A stretch of DNA of 64,000 nt from Acidimicrobiia bacterium (GTDB lineage: Bacteria; Acidobacteriota; Vicinamibacteria; Vicinamibacterales; CAVVIG01), in assembly GCA_016871175.1 (NCBI GenBank), contig VFZL01000003.1:62001-126000 (forward strand), read 5' to 3'. The translations under genes were made by a program, and so were the position numbers. Shown here in pieces: positions 26,901 to 35,158 of this stretch (position 1 is its first letter; each line of letters opens with the position of its first letter). The notes under the pieces are model-generated. The model was not told the DNA's origin and made no database searches. It worked only from the letters and a program-made list of their open reading frames with translations.

Positions 26901-27715
26901 TGCGGCTCCTCTTCATCGGCGACATTGTGGGGCGGCCAGGACGCGAGCTGGTGCGGCGCGGCTTGGCCTATCTGGTCGAGCAGTACCAGATTGACCTCGT
27001 GATTGCGAACGCCGAGAACGCGGCAGCCGGCTTCGGTATCACGCGCGAGATCGGCGATCAGCTCCTGGAGTGTGGCATCGACGTGATGACCTCCGGCAAC
27101 CACATCTGGGACAAGAAGGAGGCCGTCGACTACATCGGCGCTGAGCCGCGTCTGTTGCGGCCTGCCAACTACCCGTCTGGCGTGCCCGGGAACGGGAGTT
27201 ACCTCGCCCGTACCCGGGACGGCCGAGCGGTTGGCGTGATCAACGTCATGGGGCGCGTGTTCATGCCCGCCATCGACGATCCGTTCACGGTCGTGCTGCG
27301 GGAGATCGAAGCGCTGCGCCAGCGGGCGCGCGTCATCTTCGTGGACTTCCATGCCGAAGCCACTTCCGAGAAGATCGCAATGGGTTGGCACCTCGACGGC
27401 AAAGTCACGGCCGTCATCGGGACGCACACGCACGTGCAGACCGCGGACGAGCGGATCCTGCCGAAGGGAACGGCCTACCTCACCGATGTGGGCATGACGG
27501 GACCGCACGACTCGGTGATCGGCGTCGAGATCGAAGCGGCCTTGGGGCGTTTCCTGAACGCGATGCCCGTGCGCCTCGAAACGGCCACAGGGAACCCGCG
27601 TCTTCACGCTGCGGTCGTCGAGGCTGCGGACGACACCGGCAAAGCGACCGATATCGAGCGCGTGAGCCATAGCCTCGAGGAGCTCGTCGCGCTCTCCGGG
27701 GATTCCCATGGGTGA
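26900..27715 (+). CDS. ymdB: YmdB-type metallophosphoesterase (2',3'-cyclic nucleotide phosphodiesterase family)
   Basis: The 271-residue protein matches the calcineurin-like YmdB family. It has MRLLFIGDIVGRPGR (metal-binding Asp), NAENAAAGFGIT, TSGNHIWDKKE (Asn-His pair), DFHAEATSEK and GTHTHVQTADERILP (His ligands). Family members hydrolyse 2',3'-cAMP or related cyclic nucleotides and affect RNA turnover and developmental choices in Bacillus; the role here is not shown. It is cytoplasmic and overlaps xseA by 8 bases, as in many genomes where ymdB sits with DNA or RNA metabolism genes. Confidence 0.88.
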   Translation: MRLLFIGDIVGRPGRELVRRGLAYLVEQYQIDLVIANAENAAAGFGITREIGDQLLECGIDVMTSGNHIWDKKEAVDYIGAEPRLLRPANYPSGVPGNGSYLARTRDGRAVGVINVMGRVFMPAIDDPFTVVLREIEALRQRARVIFVDFHAEATSEKIAMGWHLDGKVTAVIGTHTHVQTADERILPKGTAYLTDVGMTGPHDSVIGVEIEAALGRFLNAMPVRLETATGNPRLHAAVVEAADDTGKATDIERVSHSLEELVALSGDSHG

Positions 27716-29330
27716 TTTGTTCGACCTGCCGTTCGAGGAGGAACAGGACCAGCCGACCGCGCAGGAGCCGCCGACCGACGGGCGATTGCGCGCGACGCCC
27801 GCACCGCCGCACTCGTCGCCCCCGCAGGCCTCACCACGTCCGGCTTCGCCGCCTTCGGTGCCCCCACTTCCCGTGCCTGAACGTGTGGGTGAGGTCGTCC
27901 CCGCGGCCCTGGCACGGCCGATCGCCGCACCGCACGAACGAGATCGCGCACCGCGCCGGCGGCCAGGGGCTTCCTCCGGTCGCGCGCTGACGGTCGGTCA
28001 GCTCACGGCGCAGATACGTCACCTGCTCGAGAGCGAGCTCTTCGAAGTGTGGGTCGAAGGCGAGCTCTCGAACTGTCGACTGTGGAATACCGGCCATCTG
28101 TACTTCACGTTGAAGGACTCCTCCGCGCAAATCAAAGGCGTGATCTTCCGCTCCTCGCTGCGCTACCTCCGATTCAAGCCCGAGGATGGGCTGAAGGTCG
28201 TCGCGCGCGGACGAGTCTCCGTGTACGACCCCAAGGGCGAGTATCAGCTCGTGTGCGAGCACCTCGAGCCGCAAGGTCTCGGTGCGTTGCAACTGGCCTT
28301 CGAGCAGCTGAAGGCACGCCTGCAGGAGGAGGGGCTCTTCGACCCGGCGCGGAAGCGTCCGCTACCGGCGCTCCCGCGCAAGATTGGCCTGGTGACGTCG
28401 ACCGATGGCGCGGCCATACGCGACATCCTGAAAGTCTTGGCCAGACGCCATTCCACCGCGCACATCGTGATCCGGCCCGCACGCGTGCAGGGTGAAGGCG
28501 CCTCGGTCGAGATCGCACGGGGGCTGAAAGCGCTCGGCCACGTGCCAGGTGTCGATGTCATCATCGTGGGCCGTGGCGGCGGGTCGATTGAGGATCTCTG
28601 GTCCTTCAACGAAGAAATCGTGGCCCGCGCGATCACGCTCTGTCCCGTGCCAGTCATTTCGGCCGTTGGACATGAGACTGACGTGACGATCGCTGACTTC
28701 GTCGCGGATCTCCGCGCGCCGACGCCGTCGGCCGCCGCCGAAATGGTCATCGCGGCGAAGGACGAGTTCAGGGCACGAATCGATCGCCTCGCGGATCGGC
28801 TCCGTACGTCGGCGGTCGGGCGACTGCGCACGCTCGGTCGCCGGCTTCAGCTCCTGACCAGCCGCCCGGCCCTCGCGGGTCTGCCGAGTCGTGTCGCCAA
28901 CCGAGGTCGTCATGTCGCGGAGCTATCGCATGCGCTGGCACACACGGGCCGGCTGACGCTCCAGTCGCGAGAGCGCCACGTGCGGTCGCTCGAGCGCCGC
29001 CTTCGGGCGTGCGACCTTCGACAGCGACTCGCGCACGTGCGGACGCGGTTGGTCGGCGTCGATGGACGAGGGGCGGCGGCGCTGACACGCCGGCTCCATC
29101 GGGCCACCACCCAGCTGCGCGAATGCGCGGGGCGCTTGGAGAGCTTGAGCCCGCTGGCCGTCCTCGGGCGCGGGTACGCCGTGTGCTGGAATGCCGACCG
29201 GACCCGGATCATCCGCGCGGCGACACAGGCCACGCCGGGCGATCGGGTGCGAGTCACATTGGCCGAGGGCGAGCTCGACTGCGACGTCCGCGATACGATC
29301 CTCGACTCGGCACCGCGTGTTCAGTCCTGA
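27708..29330 (+). CDS. xseA: Exodeoxyribonuclease VII large subunit
   Basis: This is the catalytic subunit of the exonuclease that degrades single-stranded DNA from either end. The OB-fold (LTVGQLTAQIRHLLES...YFTLKD) starts near residue 92. The catalytic domain has VTSTDGAAIRDI, GRGGGSIEDLWSFN and SAVGHETDVTIADFVADLRAPTPSAAAE. A helical C-terminal region binds XseB. An extra N-terminal stretch of about 85 residues, rich in Pro, Ala and acidic residues at the very start, is not part of the family core and may be disordered. xseB follows after 16 bases. Confidence 0.95.
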   Translation: MGDLFDLPFEEEQDQPTAQEPPTDGRLRATPAPPHSSPPQASPRPASPPSVPPLPVPERVGEVVPAALARPIAAPHERDRAPRRRPGASSGRALTVGQLTAQIRHLLESELFEVWVEGELSNCRLWNTGHLYFTLKDSSAQIKGVIFRSSLRYLRFKPEDGLKVVARGRVSVYDPKGEYQLVCEHLEPQGLGALQLAFEQLKARLQEEGLFDPARKRPLPALPRKIGLVTSTDGAAIRDILKVLARRHSTAHIVIRPARVQGEGASVEIARGLKALGHVPGVDVIIVGRGGGSIEDLWSFNEEIVARAITLCPVPVISAVGHETDVTIADFVADLRAPTPSAAAEMVIAAKDEFRARIDRLADRLRTSAVGRLRTLGRRLQLLTSRPALAGLPSRVANRGRHVAELSHALAHTGRLTLQSRERHVRSLERRLRACDLRQRLAHVRTRLVGVDGRGAAALTRRLHRATTQLRECAGRLESLSPLAVLGRGYAVCWNADRTRIIRAATQATPGDRVRVTLAEGELDCDVRDTILDSAPRVQS

Positions 29331-29346
29331 GCCCGAACTGCGTCCC

Positions 29347-29592
29347 ATGGCCGATCCGTCAATCAGAGATTTCGAAGCTGCGATTGCCGAGCTCGACGGC
29401 ATCGTGAAGAAGCTAGAAGAAGGCGATCTATCGCTGGAACAGTCGCTCGCGCTGTACGAGCGCGGGGTTCAGCTCTCGCGCTTTTGCCACGCGAAGCTCG
29501 AGGACGCCGAGCGCCGCATCGAGATCCTGACCGATCGCGGCGAACTCAAGCCCGCGCCAGCGTCGCTGCAGCCCGACGACACGGACCGCTGA
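29347..29592 (+). CDS. xseB: Exodeoxyribonuclease VII small subunit
   Basis: This 81-residue helical protein starts MADPSIRDFEAAIAELDGIVKKLEEGDLSLEQSL and contains the family signature ALYERGVQLSRFC. Several copies bind the C-terminal region of XseA to form the active complex. ATG 29347 was chosen over the upstream ORF start because it matches the family N-terminus. It sits between xseA and ispA, the standard arrangement. Confidence 0.93.
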   Translation: MADPSIRDFEAAIAELDGIVKKLEEGDLSLEQSLALYERGVQLSRFCHAKLEDAERRIEILTDRGELKPAPASLQPDDTDR

Positions 29593-29593
29593 C

Positions 29594-30550
29594 GTGGCGG
29601 GCGAGACACTGGGCCTCTTTCTCGAGCGGGCGCGCACACGCGTCGATCACGCACTCGAGGCGTGGCTGCCCAGGCCTCCGAGAGTGCCGCCCCTCGTCAG
29701 TGAGGCGCTTCGCTATAGCGTGTTCGCCGGCGGGAAACGCCTGCGTCCCGTCTTGGTGCTGGCGGCCGCGGACGCCGTGGCGCGTCGTGCCGCGCCGGAT
29801 GACGAGCGGCGACGCGTCGAGGCACACGATGCGGCGCTCCCCACCGCGTGTGCCCTGGAGCTCATACACACCTACTCGCTCGTGCACGACGACCTGCCGG
29901 TCATGGACAACGACACGCTGCGGCGGGGGCGGCCTACCGCGCACGTGGTCTTTGGCGACGGCATCGCGATTCTCGCAGGCGACGGGTTGCAGGCGGCCGC
30001 GTTCGAGCTGCTCGCGCGGGAGCCCGCCACCGCAGATCCGAGGGTCGCCGAGCGCAAACTCCGCACGATCCTGGCGATCGCGCAGGCGGCTGGGCCCGCG
30101 GGCATGGTCGGCGGCCAGGCGCTCGACCTACAGGCTGCAGGTCAGGCCAAAGATCGGCCCTTGACCCTCGACGCGGACGGACTGCGCGCCATGCACGCCC
30201 GGAAGACCGGCGCCATCATTCGCGCGTCCGCCGTGTGCGGTGGCATCATGGCCGGCGCTGACGAGCCCCTCGTCTCCGCCCTCGATCGATACGCGGCCGA
30301 GCTCGGCCTCGCGTTTCAGATTGTGGACGACATCCTTGACGTTGAAGGGGACGCGACCACCCTCGGTAAGACAGCGGGCAAGGACGCCGCCGGTGCCAAG
30401 CCGACCTATCCGGCACTCTTCGGCCTCGAGCAGTCGAAGGCGCTTGCCGCGGAGTGTATCAACCGCTGTCGCGCGACGCTCGACGAGGCAGGCCTTCAGG
30501 ACGGTTGGCTGTGGGCTATTGCCGAGTGGATGCTGGGCAGGAGAAGCTGA
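29594..30550 (+). CDS. ispA: Polyprenyl synthetase, probable farnesyl diphosphate synthase
   Basis: This 318-residue prenyltransferase condenses isopentenyl diphosphate with allylic diphosphates, supplying C15 or longer isoprenoids. Both Asp-rich motifs are present, DDLPVMDND near residues 98-106 (first, with the ..DDxxxxD short-chain form) and DDILDVEGD (second), plus GGKRLRP near the N-terminus. The start is a GTG one base after the xseB stop. The xseA-xseB-ispA order is typical. dxs, often next, is absent here; tlyA follows directly. Confidence 0.93.
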   Translation: MAGETLGLFLERARTRVDHALEAWLPRPPRVPPLVSEALRYSVFAGGKRLRPVLVLAAADAVARRAAPDDERRRVEAHDAALPTACALELIHTYSLVHDDLPVMDNDTLRRGRPTAHVVFGDGIAILAGDGLQAAAFELLAREPATADPRVAERKLRTILAIAQAAGPAGMVGGQALDLQAAGQAKDRPLTLDADGLRAMHARKTGAIIRASAVCGGIMAGADEPLVSALDRYAAELGLAFQIVDDILDVEGDATTLGKTAGKDAAGAKPTYPALFGLEQSKALAAECINRCRATLDEAGLQDGWLWAIAEWMLGRRS

Positions 30551-30555
30551 GGCGG

Positions 30556-31335
30556 TTGTCTCGCACTCGGCTCGACCTACTGCTCACCGACCGCGGTCTC
30601 GCACCCTCACGCGAGCGGGCACGTGCGCTCATCCTCGCCGGACAGGTGCGCGTGAACGGCCAGACCGCCACCAAGGCCGGGACGTTGGTGGCCAGCGACG
30701 TCGATCTCACACTCGACGTGCCCGATCACCCGTACGTGAGCCGAGGTGGCGTCAAGCTCGCCCACGCCCTCGAGACGTTCGCCATCGACGTTCGCGGGCG
30801 CCGTGCGCTCGACGTTGGGGCATCGACCGGTGGGTTTACCGATGCGCTCCTGCGGCGTGGCGCGGCCTCCGTCATCGCCCTCGATGTCGGCCACGGGCAA
30901 CTCGATTGGTCACTCCGTACCGATCCGCGCGTTGTCGTGCGCGAGCACGTCAATGCGCGCGCCCTTACGCGGGGGGACGTGCCGCACGACGTCGGCGTCG
31001 TCACGATCGATGTCTCCTTCATCTCGCTGCGCCACATTCTCCCGGCCCTGCGACCGTTTCTTCTGCGGGGCGCCGACGTCGTAACTCTGGTGAAACCGCA
31101 GTTCGAGGCCGGACGCGCAGACGTCGGAAAGGGCGGCCTTGTCACCGACCCGGTCGTTCACGCTGCCGTCGTGGCACGCGTGGTCGACGAGGCGCAGGGC
31201 TTCGGTTACACGGCCCTCGCTCAGACACCGTCGCCCATCACCGGCGCACGCGGGAACCGAGAGTTCTTCGTGTACTTGACGTGGGCGCCGACCAAGAATC
31301 CGCCCCATAGCGGTGTATCGTTCAACTTGAAATAG
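30556..31335 (+). CDS. tlyA: TlyA-family rRNA (cytidine-2'-O)-methyltransferase
   Basis: The N-terminal S4 RNA-binding domain (RTRLDLLLTDRGLAPSRERARALILAGQVRVNG) is followed by an FtsJ-like methyltransferase domain with the SAM motif ALDVGASTGGFTD. Conserved segments DVSFISLRHILPAL and LVKPQFEAGR follow. TlyA proteins 2'-O-methylate 16S and/or 23S rRNA and were once called hemolysins. The upstream ORF start at 30454 lies inside ispA; a TTG at 30556, just after the ispA stop, or a GTG at 30526 fits better. It is co-oriented and close to nadK. Confidence 0.9.
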   Translation: MSRTRLDLLLTDRGLAPSRERARALILAGQVRVNGQTATKAGTLVASDVDLTLDVPDHPYVSRGGVKLAHALETFAIDVRGRRALDVGASTGGFTDALLRRGAASVIALDVGHGQLDWSLRTDPRVVVREHVNARALTRGDVPHDVGVVTIDVSFISLRHILPALRPFLLRGADVVTLVKPQFEAGRADVGKGGLVTDPVVHAAVVARVVDEAQGFGYTALAQTPSPITGARGNREFFVYLTWAPTKNPPHSGVSFNLK

Positions 31336-31341
31336 CATGAG

Positions 31342-32238
31342 ATGGTGTCCGAGTCGCACGCGCCGATCACAACGATCGGCATCCTAGCCAAATCCCATCT
31401 GCACGCAGCGGCCTCCCACCTGGTGGACATTGCCGAGTGGCTCGACCGCCGGGGCGTTCGCGCGGTCTTCGAGTCGGAAACGGCGAGCCTGATGCCACCG
31501 GGTACAGCGCGCGCGATCGCGACGAAGCCCGATTTGGCGACCACGGTGGGCATGGTGCTCGTGCTCGGTGGTGATGGCACGCTCCTCGGCATGGCCGATG
31601 GCATCGCGGAGGCCGGATCGAACATCCCGCTGCTCGGCGTCAACTTCGGCAGCCTCGGTTTTCTCACCGAAGTCACGCTCCCAGAGCTCTATCCGGCGCT
31701 CGAGGCGGTGCTGGCCGGGCAAGTGCCGATCGAAGAGCGCGTGATGCTGCACGCCACCGTCCAGCGCGAGGGGCGCACCTTCGCCACCCACGTCGCGCTG
31801 AACGACGTCGTGGTCACGAAGGGGACGCGAGCCCGGATGGTCGACCTCTCCGTCTGGCTCAACGACGACTTCGTCACTCGAGTGAAGGCGGACGGGCTGA
31901 TCGTCGCGACCCCTACGGGATCGACGGCCTACAACCTCGCGGCAGGCGGCCCGATCGTGCAGCCAGCCGTCGACGCGCTCGTCCTGACGCCCATCGCGCC
32001 TCACACGCTGACGAATCGGCCGGTGGTGGTCCCCGCCACCGCCACCGTGCGAGTCCAGCCGACGATGGAGGGGCGGGATGAGGTGTACGTGACCTTCGAC
32101 GGCCAGACGACGTATCGGCTGCAAGAAGGCGATGAGATCCTCACGCGTCGAGCCGACGTCCGCGTGCGGCTGCTGCGCCCGACGACACGAAACTACTACC
32201 AGGTGCTACGCACGAAGCTGAAGTGGGGAGAGCGCTGA
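31342..32238 (+). CDS. nadK: NAD kinase
   Basis: This 298-residue enzyme phosphorylates NAD to NADP. The GGDGTLL motif, GVNFGSLGFLTE, the LNDVVVTKG region and the TPTGSTAYNLAAGGPIV glycine-rich loop are all present, so it should be active. It begins 6 bases after tlyA and ends the plus-strand operon. recN, which often follows nadK, is absent; instead the mltG gene converges from the other strand, with a GC-rich hairpin between them. Confidence 0.95.
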   Translation: MVSESHAPITTIGILAKSHLHAAASHLVDIAEWLDRRGVRAVFESETASLMPPGTARAIATKPDLATTVGMVLVLGGDGTLLGMADGIAEAGSNIPLLGVNFGSLGFLTEVTLPELYPALEAVLAGQVPIEERVMLHATVQREGRTFATHVALNDVVVTKGTRARMVDLSVWLNDDFVTRVKADGLIVATPTGSTAYNLAAGGPIVQPAVDALVLTPIAPHTLTNRPVVVPATATVRVQPTMEGRDEVYVTFDGQTTYRLQEGDEILTRRADVRVRLLRPTTRNYYQVLRTKLKWGER

Positions 32239-32285
32239 CAGTCGCACGTCACTCCGCCGGCGGCTGACGGCCGCGCCTGCGCCTG

Positions 32286-32304
32286 GGCGCGCGTGAAGCG
32301 CGCC
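32286..32304. terminator. GC-rich hairpin between convergent nadK and mltG
   Basis: A perfect 7-bp stem (GGCGCGC / GCGCGCC) with a 5-base loop sits in the 99-base gap between convergent genes. It lacks U-tracts, so terminator function is a guess from position. Confidence 0.4.
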
Positions 32305-32337
32305 GAGGCACGACTCGAGCCTGGTGACCTGGGACGC

Positions 32338-33393
32338 CTATCGCCCTGTGGCGGCCCTCCGCCCGGCGAGGCGTCGCTGGCGAAAGTACTCCACCTGAAA
32401 CGTCTGCACATGGCGATTGTGTTCACTCAGCGTGCGCGAGAACACATGCGAGTTGTCGTTCCGGCTGACGAAGTAGAGGTAGTCGGTGTCTGCCGGCTGT
32501 GCTGCCGCCTGGAGAGACTCGGCACCAGGCGCCGCGACCGGCCCTGGCGGCAGGCCGGGGTACCTGTAGGTGTTGTACGGTGAGTCGAACTGGAGATCGT
32601 CGCGCCGCAGGTTCCCGTCGTATCGACCGGCGCGGAGAAGTGCATAAATCACGGTCGGATCGCACTGCAGCGGCATGCCAATGCGGAGCCGGTTGGCGTA
32701 CACGCTAGCGACGATGGGCCGCTCCTCCGGTTTGCCGGTTTCCTTCTCGACGATCGACGCGAGCGTCACGAGTTGCCGGACGGAGAGGCCACGCGACTGA
32801 GCGGCCGCTCGCAACTCGGGCGTCAACGTCTTCGTGAACCGATCCACCATGAGCGCCACGAGGCGCGGTGCGTCGGTGCTGCGAGACAGCGAGTAGGTTT
32901 CGGGAAAGAGGTAGCCCTCGAGATCGGTCGCCTCCGGATCGAGGTCTCGGATCAGGGCGGGGTTGGCAGTGGCCGCCATGAACGCCTCAGCGGTGCCGAA
33001 GCCAGCGGACTCGAACACGTGCGACATCTCTCGGACCGTGAGTCCTTCTCGAAATGTCAGGGGGACCAGGTCGACCTCGCCGCGAGCGATCTTGTCGATC
33101 ACGTCCAGAGCGCTGAGCGGCTTGTCGAAGCGAAACTCACCGGCCTGGAGCCGGCGCGCATTGCCACTGCGCCACAGCGCCACGCGGTACGTCCATTCGT
33201 CCCGGACAATCCCGGCCGCGATGAGGCGCTGGCCGATCCCTTGCGGCCCCGTGCCCGGCGGGATGACCACGAGCGGCGACTCACCGGCCGGATACCCCTG
33301 GTACGGCTGCGCAGCACTGCGGTAGGACCGATAGCCCACCACGCCGGCCCCCCCGCCGACGACCAGCAGCACGAGAAGCAGCATCCTCTTCAT
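32338..33393 (-). CDS. mltG: Endolytic murein transglycosylase MltG
   Basis: This is an inner-membrane protein with one N-terminal anchor (MLLLVLLVVGGGAGVVGY). A LysM-like domain (PLVVIPPGTGPQGIGQRLIAAGIV) is followed by the YceG catalytic domain with LASIVEKETGKPEERP (catalytic Glu) and RIGMPLQCDPTVIYAL. MltG cleaves nascent glycan strands and sets their length. The ATG at 33393 gives the natural membrane anchor; the ORF-track start at 33420 is a TTG. It is just downstream of ruvX on the minus strand, a common pairing. Confidence 0.93.
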   Translation of the reverse strand: MKRMLLLVLLVVGGGAGVVGYRSYRSAAQPYQGYPAGESPLVVIPPGTGPQGIGQRLIAAGIVRDEWTYRVALWRSGNARRLQAGEFRFDKPLSALDVIDKIARGEVDLVPLTFREGLTVREMSHVFESAGFGTAEAFMAATANPALIRDLDPEATDLEGYLFPETYSLSRSTDAPRLVALMVDRFTKTLTPELRAAAQSRGLSVRQLVTLASIVEKETGKPEERPIVASVYANRLRIGMPLQCDPTVIYALLRAGRYDGNLRRDDLQFDSPYNTYRYPGLPPGPVAAPGAESLQAAAQPADTDYLYFVSRNDNSHVFSRTLSEHNRHVQTFQVEYFRQRRLAGRRAATGR

Positions 33394-33416
33394 CGGAGAC
33401 CGTCGCCGAGCGATCG

Positions 33417-33857
33417 TCAACAGACCGGAGCTCCGCGATCGAGGAAATCCTGGAGGAACACCGCCGCGGCGGCGGCATCCAGTTGGGCCTTGCGCTTGCG
33501 CCAGTCGCGCTCACGGAGGGCCAGGCGCTGCTCCGCCTCGCGACTGGTCAGGCGCTCGTCCTCCCCGACGACCGGGACACTCACACGGGAGCGGAGCTGG
33601 TCGATGAATGCGCGGGCACGGCGCGTGTCGTCCGAGGCTTGGCCGTCGAGCCGTGCCGGCACGCCGACGACGATCACGCGTAGGCCGTCGGCGTCGCGCA
33701 TCAACGAGTCGACTTCGGCGACCACGACGTCCAGCGTGGTGACACCCGTCACCTGGAGTGTTTTGAACGGCCTGGCCAGGGTGCCCGACACGTCACTGAG
33801 CGCGAGGCCCACGCGTCGCGTCCCGAGATCAATGGCCAGCGCCCGACCAGTGCCCAT
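33417..33857 (-). CDS. ruvX: Putative Holliday junction resolvase / pre-16S rRNA nuclease (YqgF family)
   Basis: This 146-residue RNase H-fold protein has ALAIDLGTRRVGLALSD (first catalytic Asp), VVGVPARLDG, GEDERLTSREAE (catalytic Glu region) and AAAAVFLQDFLD (last Asp). YqgF/RuvX trims the 5' end of 16S rRNA in E. coli and has been proposed as a Holliday junction resolvase. It forms a two-gene minus-strand operon with mltG, divergent from the EnvC-like gene 76 bases away. Confidence 0.92.
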   Translation of the reverse strand: MGTGRALAIDLGTRRVGLALSDVSGTLARPFKTLQVTGVTTLDVVVAEVDSLMRDADGLRVIVVGVPARLDGQASDDTRRARAFIDQLRSRVSVPVVGEDERLTSREAEQRLALRERDWRKRKAQLDAAAAAVFLQDFLDRGAPVC

Positions 33858-33933
33858 CGTTGCTCACTTCGACCAAGCGTATCAGATGGCACCGCGCTGC
33901 ACATGCGGCGCCAGCCTACCGATACCACAGGTG

Positions 33934-35100
33934 ATGCGAAAGCGGTCCGCGGTTGCCATCGGTCTGCTCGGGCCTGCCGTGCTCCTGCTCGCGGCGGGAC
34001 CTGCGCTTCGTGCTGGACAGGATGGTCCTTCACAACTGGCGCTCACTCGTCGCGCCAACGAGCGGCTGCGCGCACTCTACGAGGAGGCAGATCGCCTCGC
34101 GAGTCAGGAACAAACCGTCCTCAGAGAGCTGCGGCAGCTGGAGATCGCCCTTCAGATCGCCCGCGAGGAGTTCCAGCGGGCCGACACCGCCGTCACAGAA
34201 GCGGCGACACTGCGTGACGCGCTGAACGCGCAGGTGGCGACCCTGGAGCGGACACGAGACGAGGAGCATCCTCGTTTGGCCGCTCGCCTCGCCGAAATGT
34301 ACAAGCTCGGGCGGCGTCGCTACGCGAAGCTGCTGCTGTCGGTGACGGACGTGCGCGGGCTGGGGCGCTCGATCAGGAGCCTCGCCTCGCTCGCCGATCG
34401 CGACCGGGCGCGGGTCCGCGCGTACGAGGCGCGACTGGGCACACTGCAAGCCACGCGCGCCGAGTTGGAAGCGCAACAGCGGGCGCTGGACGGACGGCGG
34501 GCCGAAGCCGCCACTGCGCGCGCGACAACCGAGGCGGCCGTCGCCGCTCAGACGGCGCGCATCAGAGAGATCGACGCACGGCGCGACGTGAACGCCAAGC
34601 TGGTCAGCGAGCTACAAACGGCCCGGCAACAATTGGAGGCGACCATCGCACGCGCCGAGCCGGTGCCGGTCGCCCTCCCGATCGCCTCGTTCCGCGGAGC
34701 CCTTCCCTGGCCGGTCATGGGGACGGTCCGGCGACCGCAAGGGCCCGCCATGTCCCAGCGCCCCGGTCTCGAGATCGCGGCATCGGAAGGAACGCCGGTC
34801 CAGGCCGTGCACAACGGGGCTGTCGCGTACGCCGGGAGCTTCGATGGTCTGGGAAACCTCATCATCGTCGACCACGGCGAACAGACCTTCTCGCTCTACG
34901 GCCACCTCCTCGACGTGGCGGTCGGTCGCGGCGTCACGGTGTCAGCGCAACAGCCCCTGGGCCGCGTCGGCCTGACCATCTTCGGCTCGCCGGCACTGTA
35001 TTTCGAGCTGCGCGTCAACGGCAAAAGTGTCGACGCGACGGCCTGGCTCGAGCGCCGGGCCGGCCCGGTGCCCGGGTCCTCGCCGCCGGAGGCTCGTTAG
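33934..35100 (+). CDS. EnvC-like murein hydrolase activator with degenerate LytM domain
   Basis: The true start is ATG 33934 (or GTG 33931); the ORF extension to 32773 is antisense to mltG and ruvX. The protein has a signal peptide and a long coiled coil (about 30-240, for example NERLRALYEEADRLASQEQ). A C-terminal M23/LytM domain of about 120 residues follows. The zinc-binding HxxxD is replaced (QRPGLEIAASEGTPV), leaving only the later YGHL His. As in E. coli EnvC, the domain should therefore not cut peptidoglycan but should activate amidases at the septum. The S41 protease homologue downstream is probably co-transcribed. Confidence 0.87.
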   Translation: MRKRSAVAIGLLGPAVLLLAAGPALRAGQDGPSQLALTRRANERLRALYEEADRLASQEQTVLRELRQLEIALQIAREEFQRADTAVTEAATLRDALNAQVATLERTRDEEHPRLAARLAEMYKLGRRRYAKLLLSVTDVRGLGRSIRSLASLADRDRARVRAYEARLGTLQATRAELEAQQRALDGRRAEAATARATTEAAVAAQTARIREIDARRDVNAKLVSELQTARQQLEATIARAEPVPVALPIASFRGALPWPVMGTVRRPQGPAMSQRPGLEIAASEGTPVQAVHNGAVAYAGSFDGLGNLIIVDHGEQTFSLYGHLLDVAVGRGVTVSAQQPLGRVGLTIFGSPALYFELRVNGKSVDATAWLERRAGPVPGSSPPEAR

Positions 35101-35158
35101 CCCAGATCCCTGCACGAATCGGGTGGCGAGGCTCCAGATCACCCTGTAGACTGGTGTC

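Noticed and set aside
32773-33933. Long in-frame extension of the EnvC-like ORF
   Set aside because: It runs antisense through mltG and ruvX, has no coding character of its own, and the signal peptide starts at 33934.
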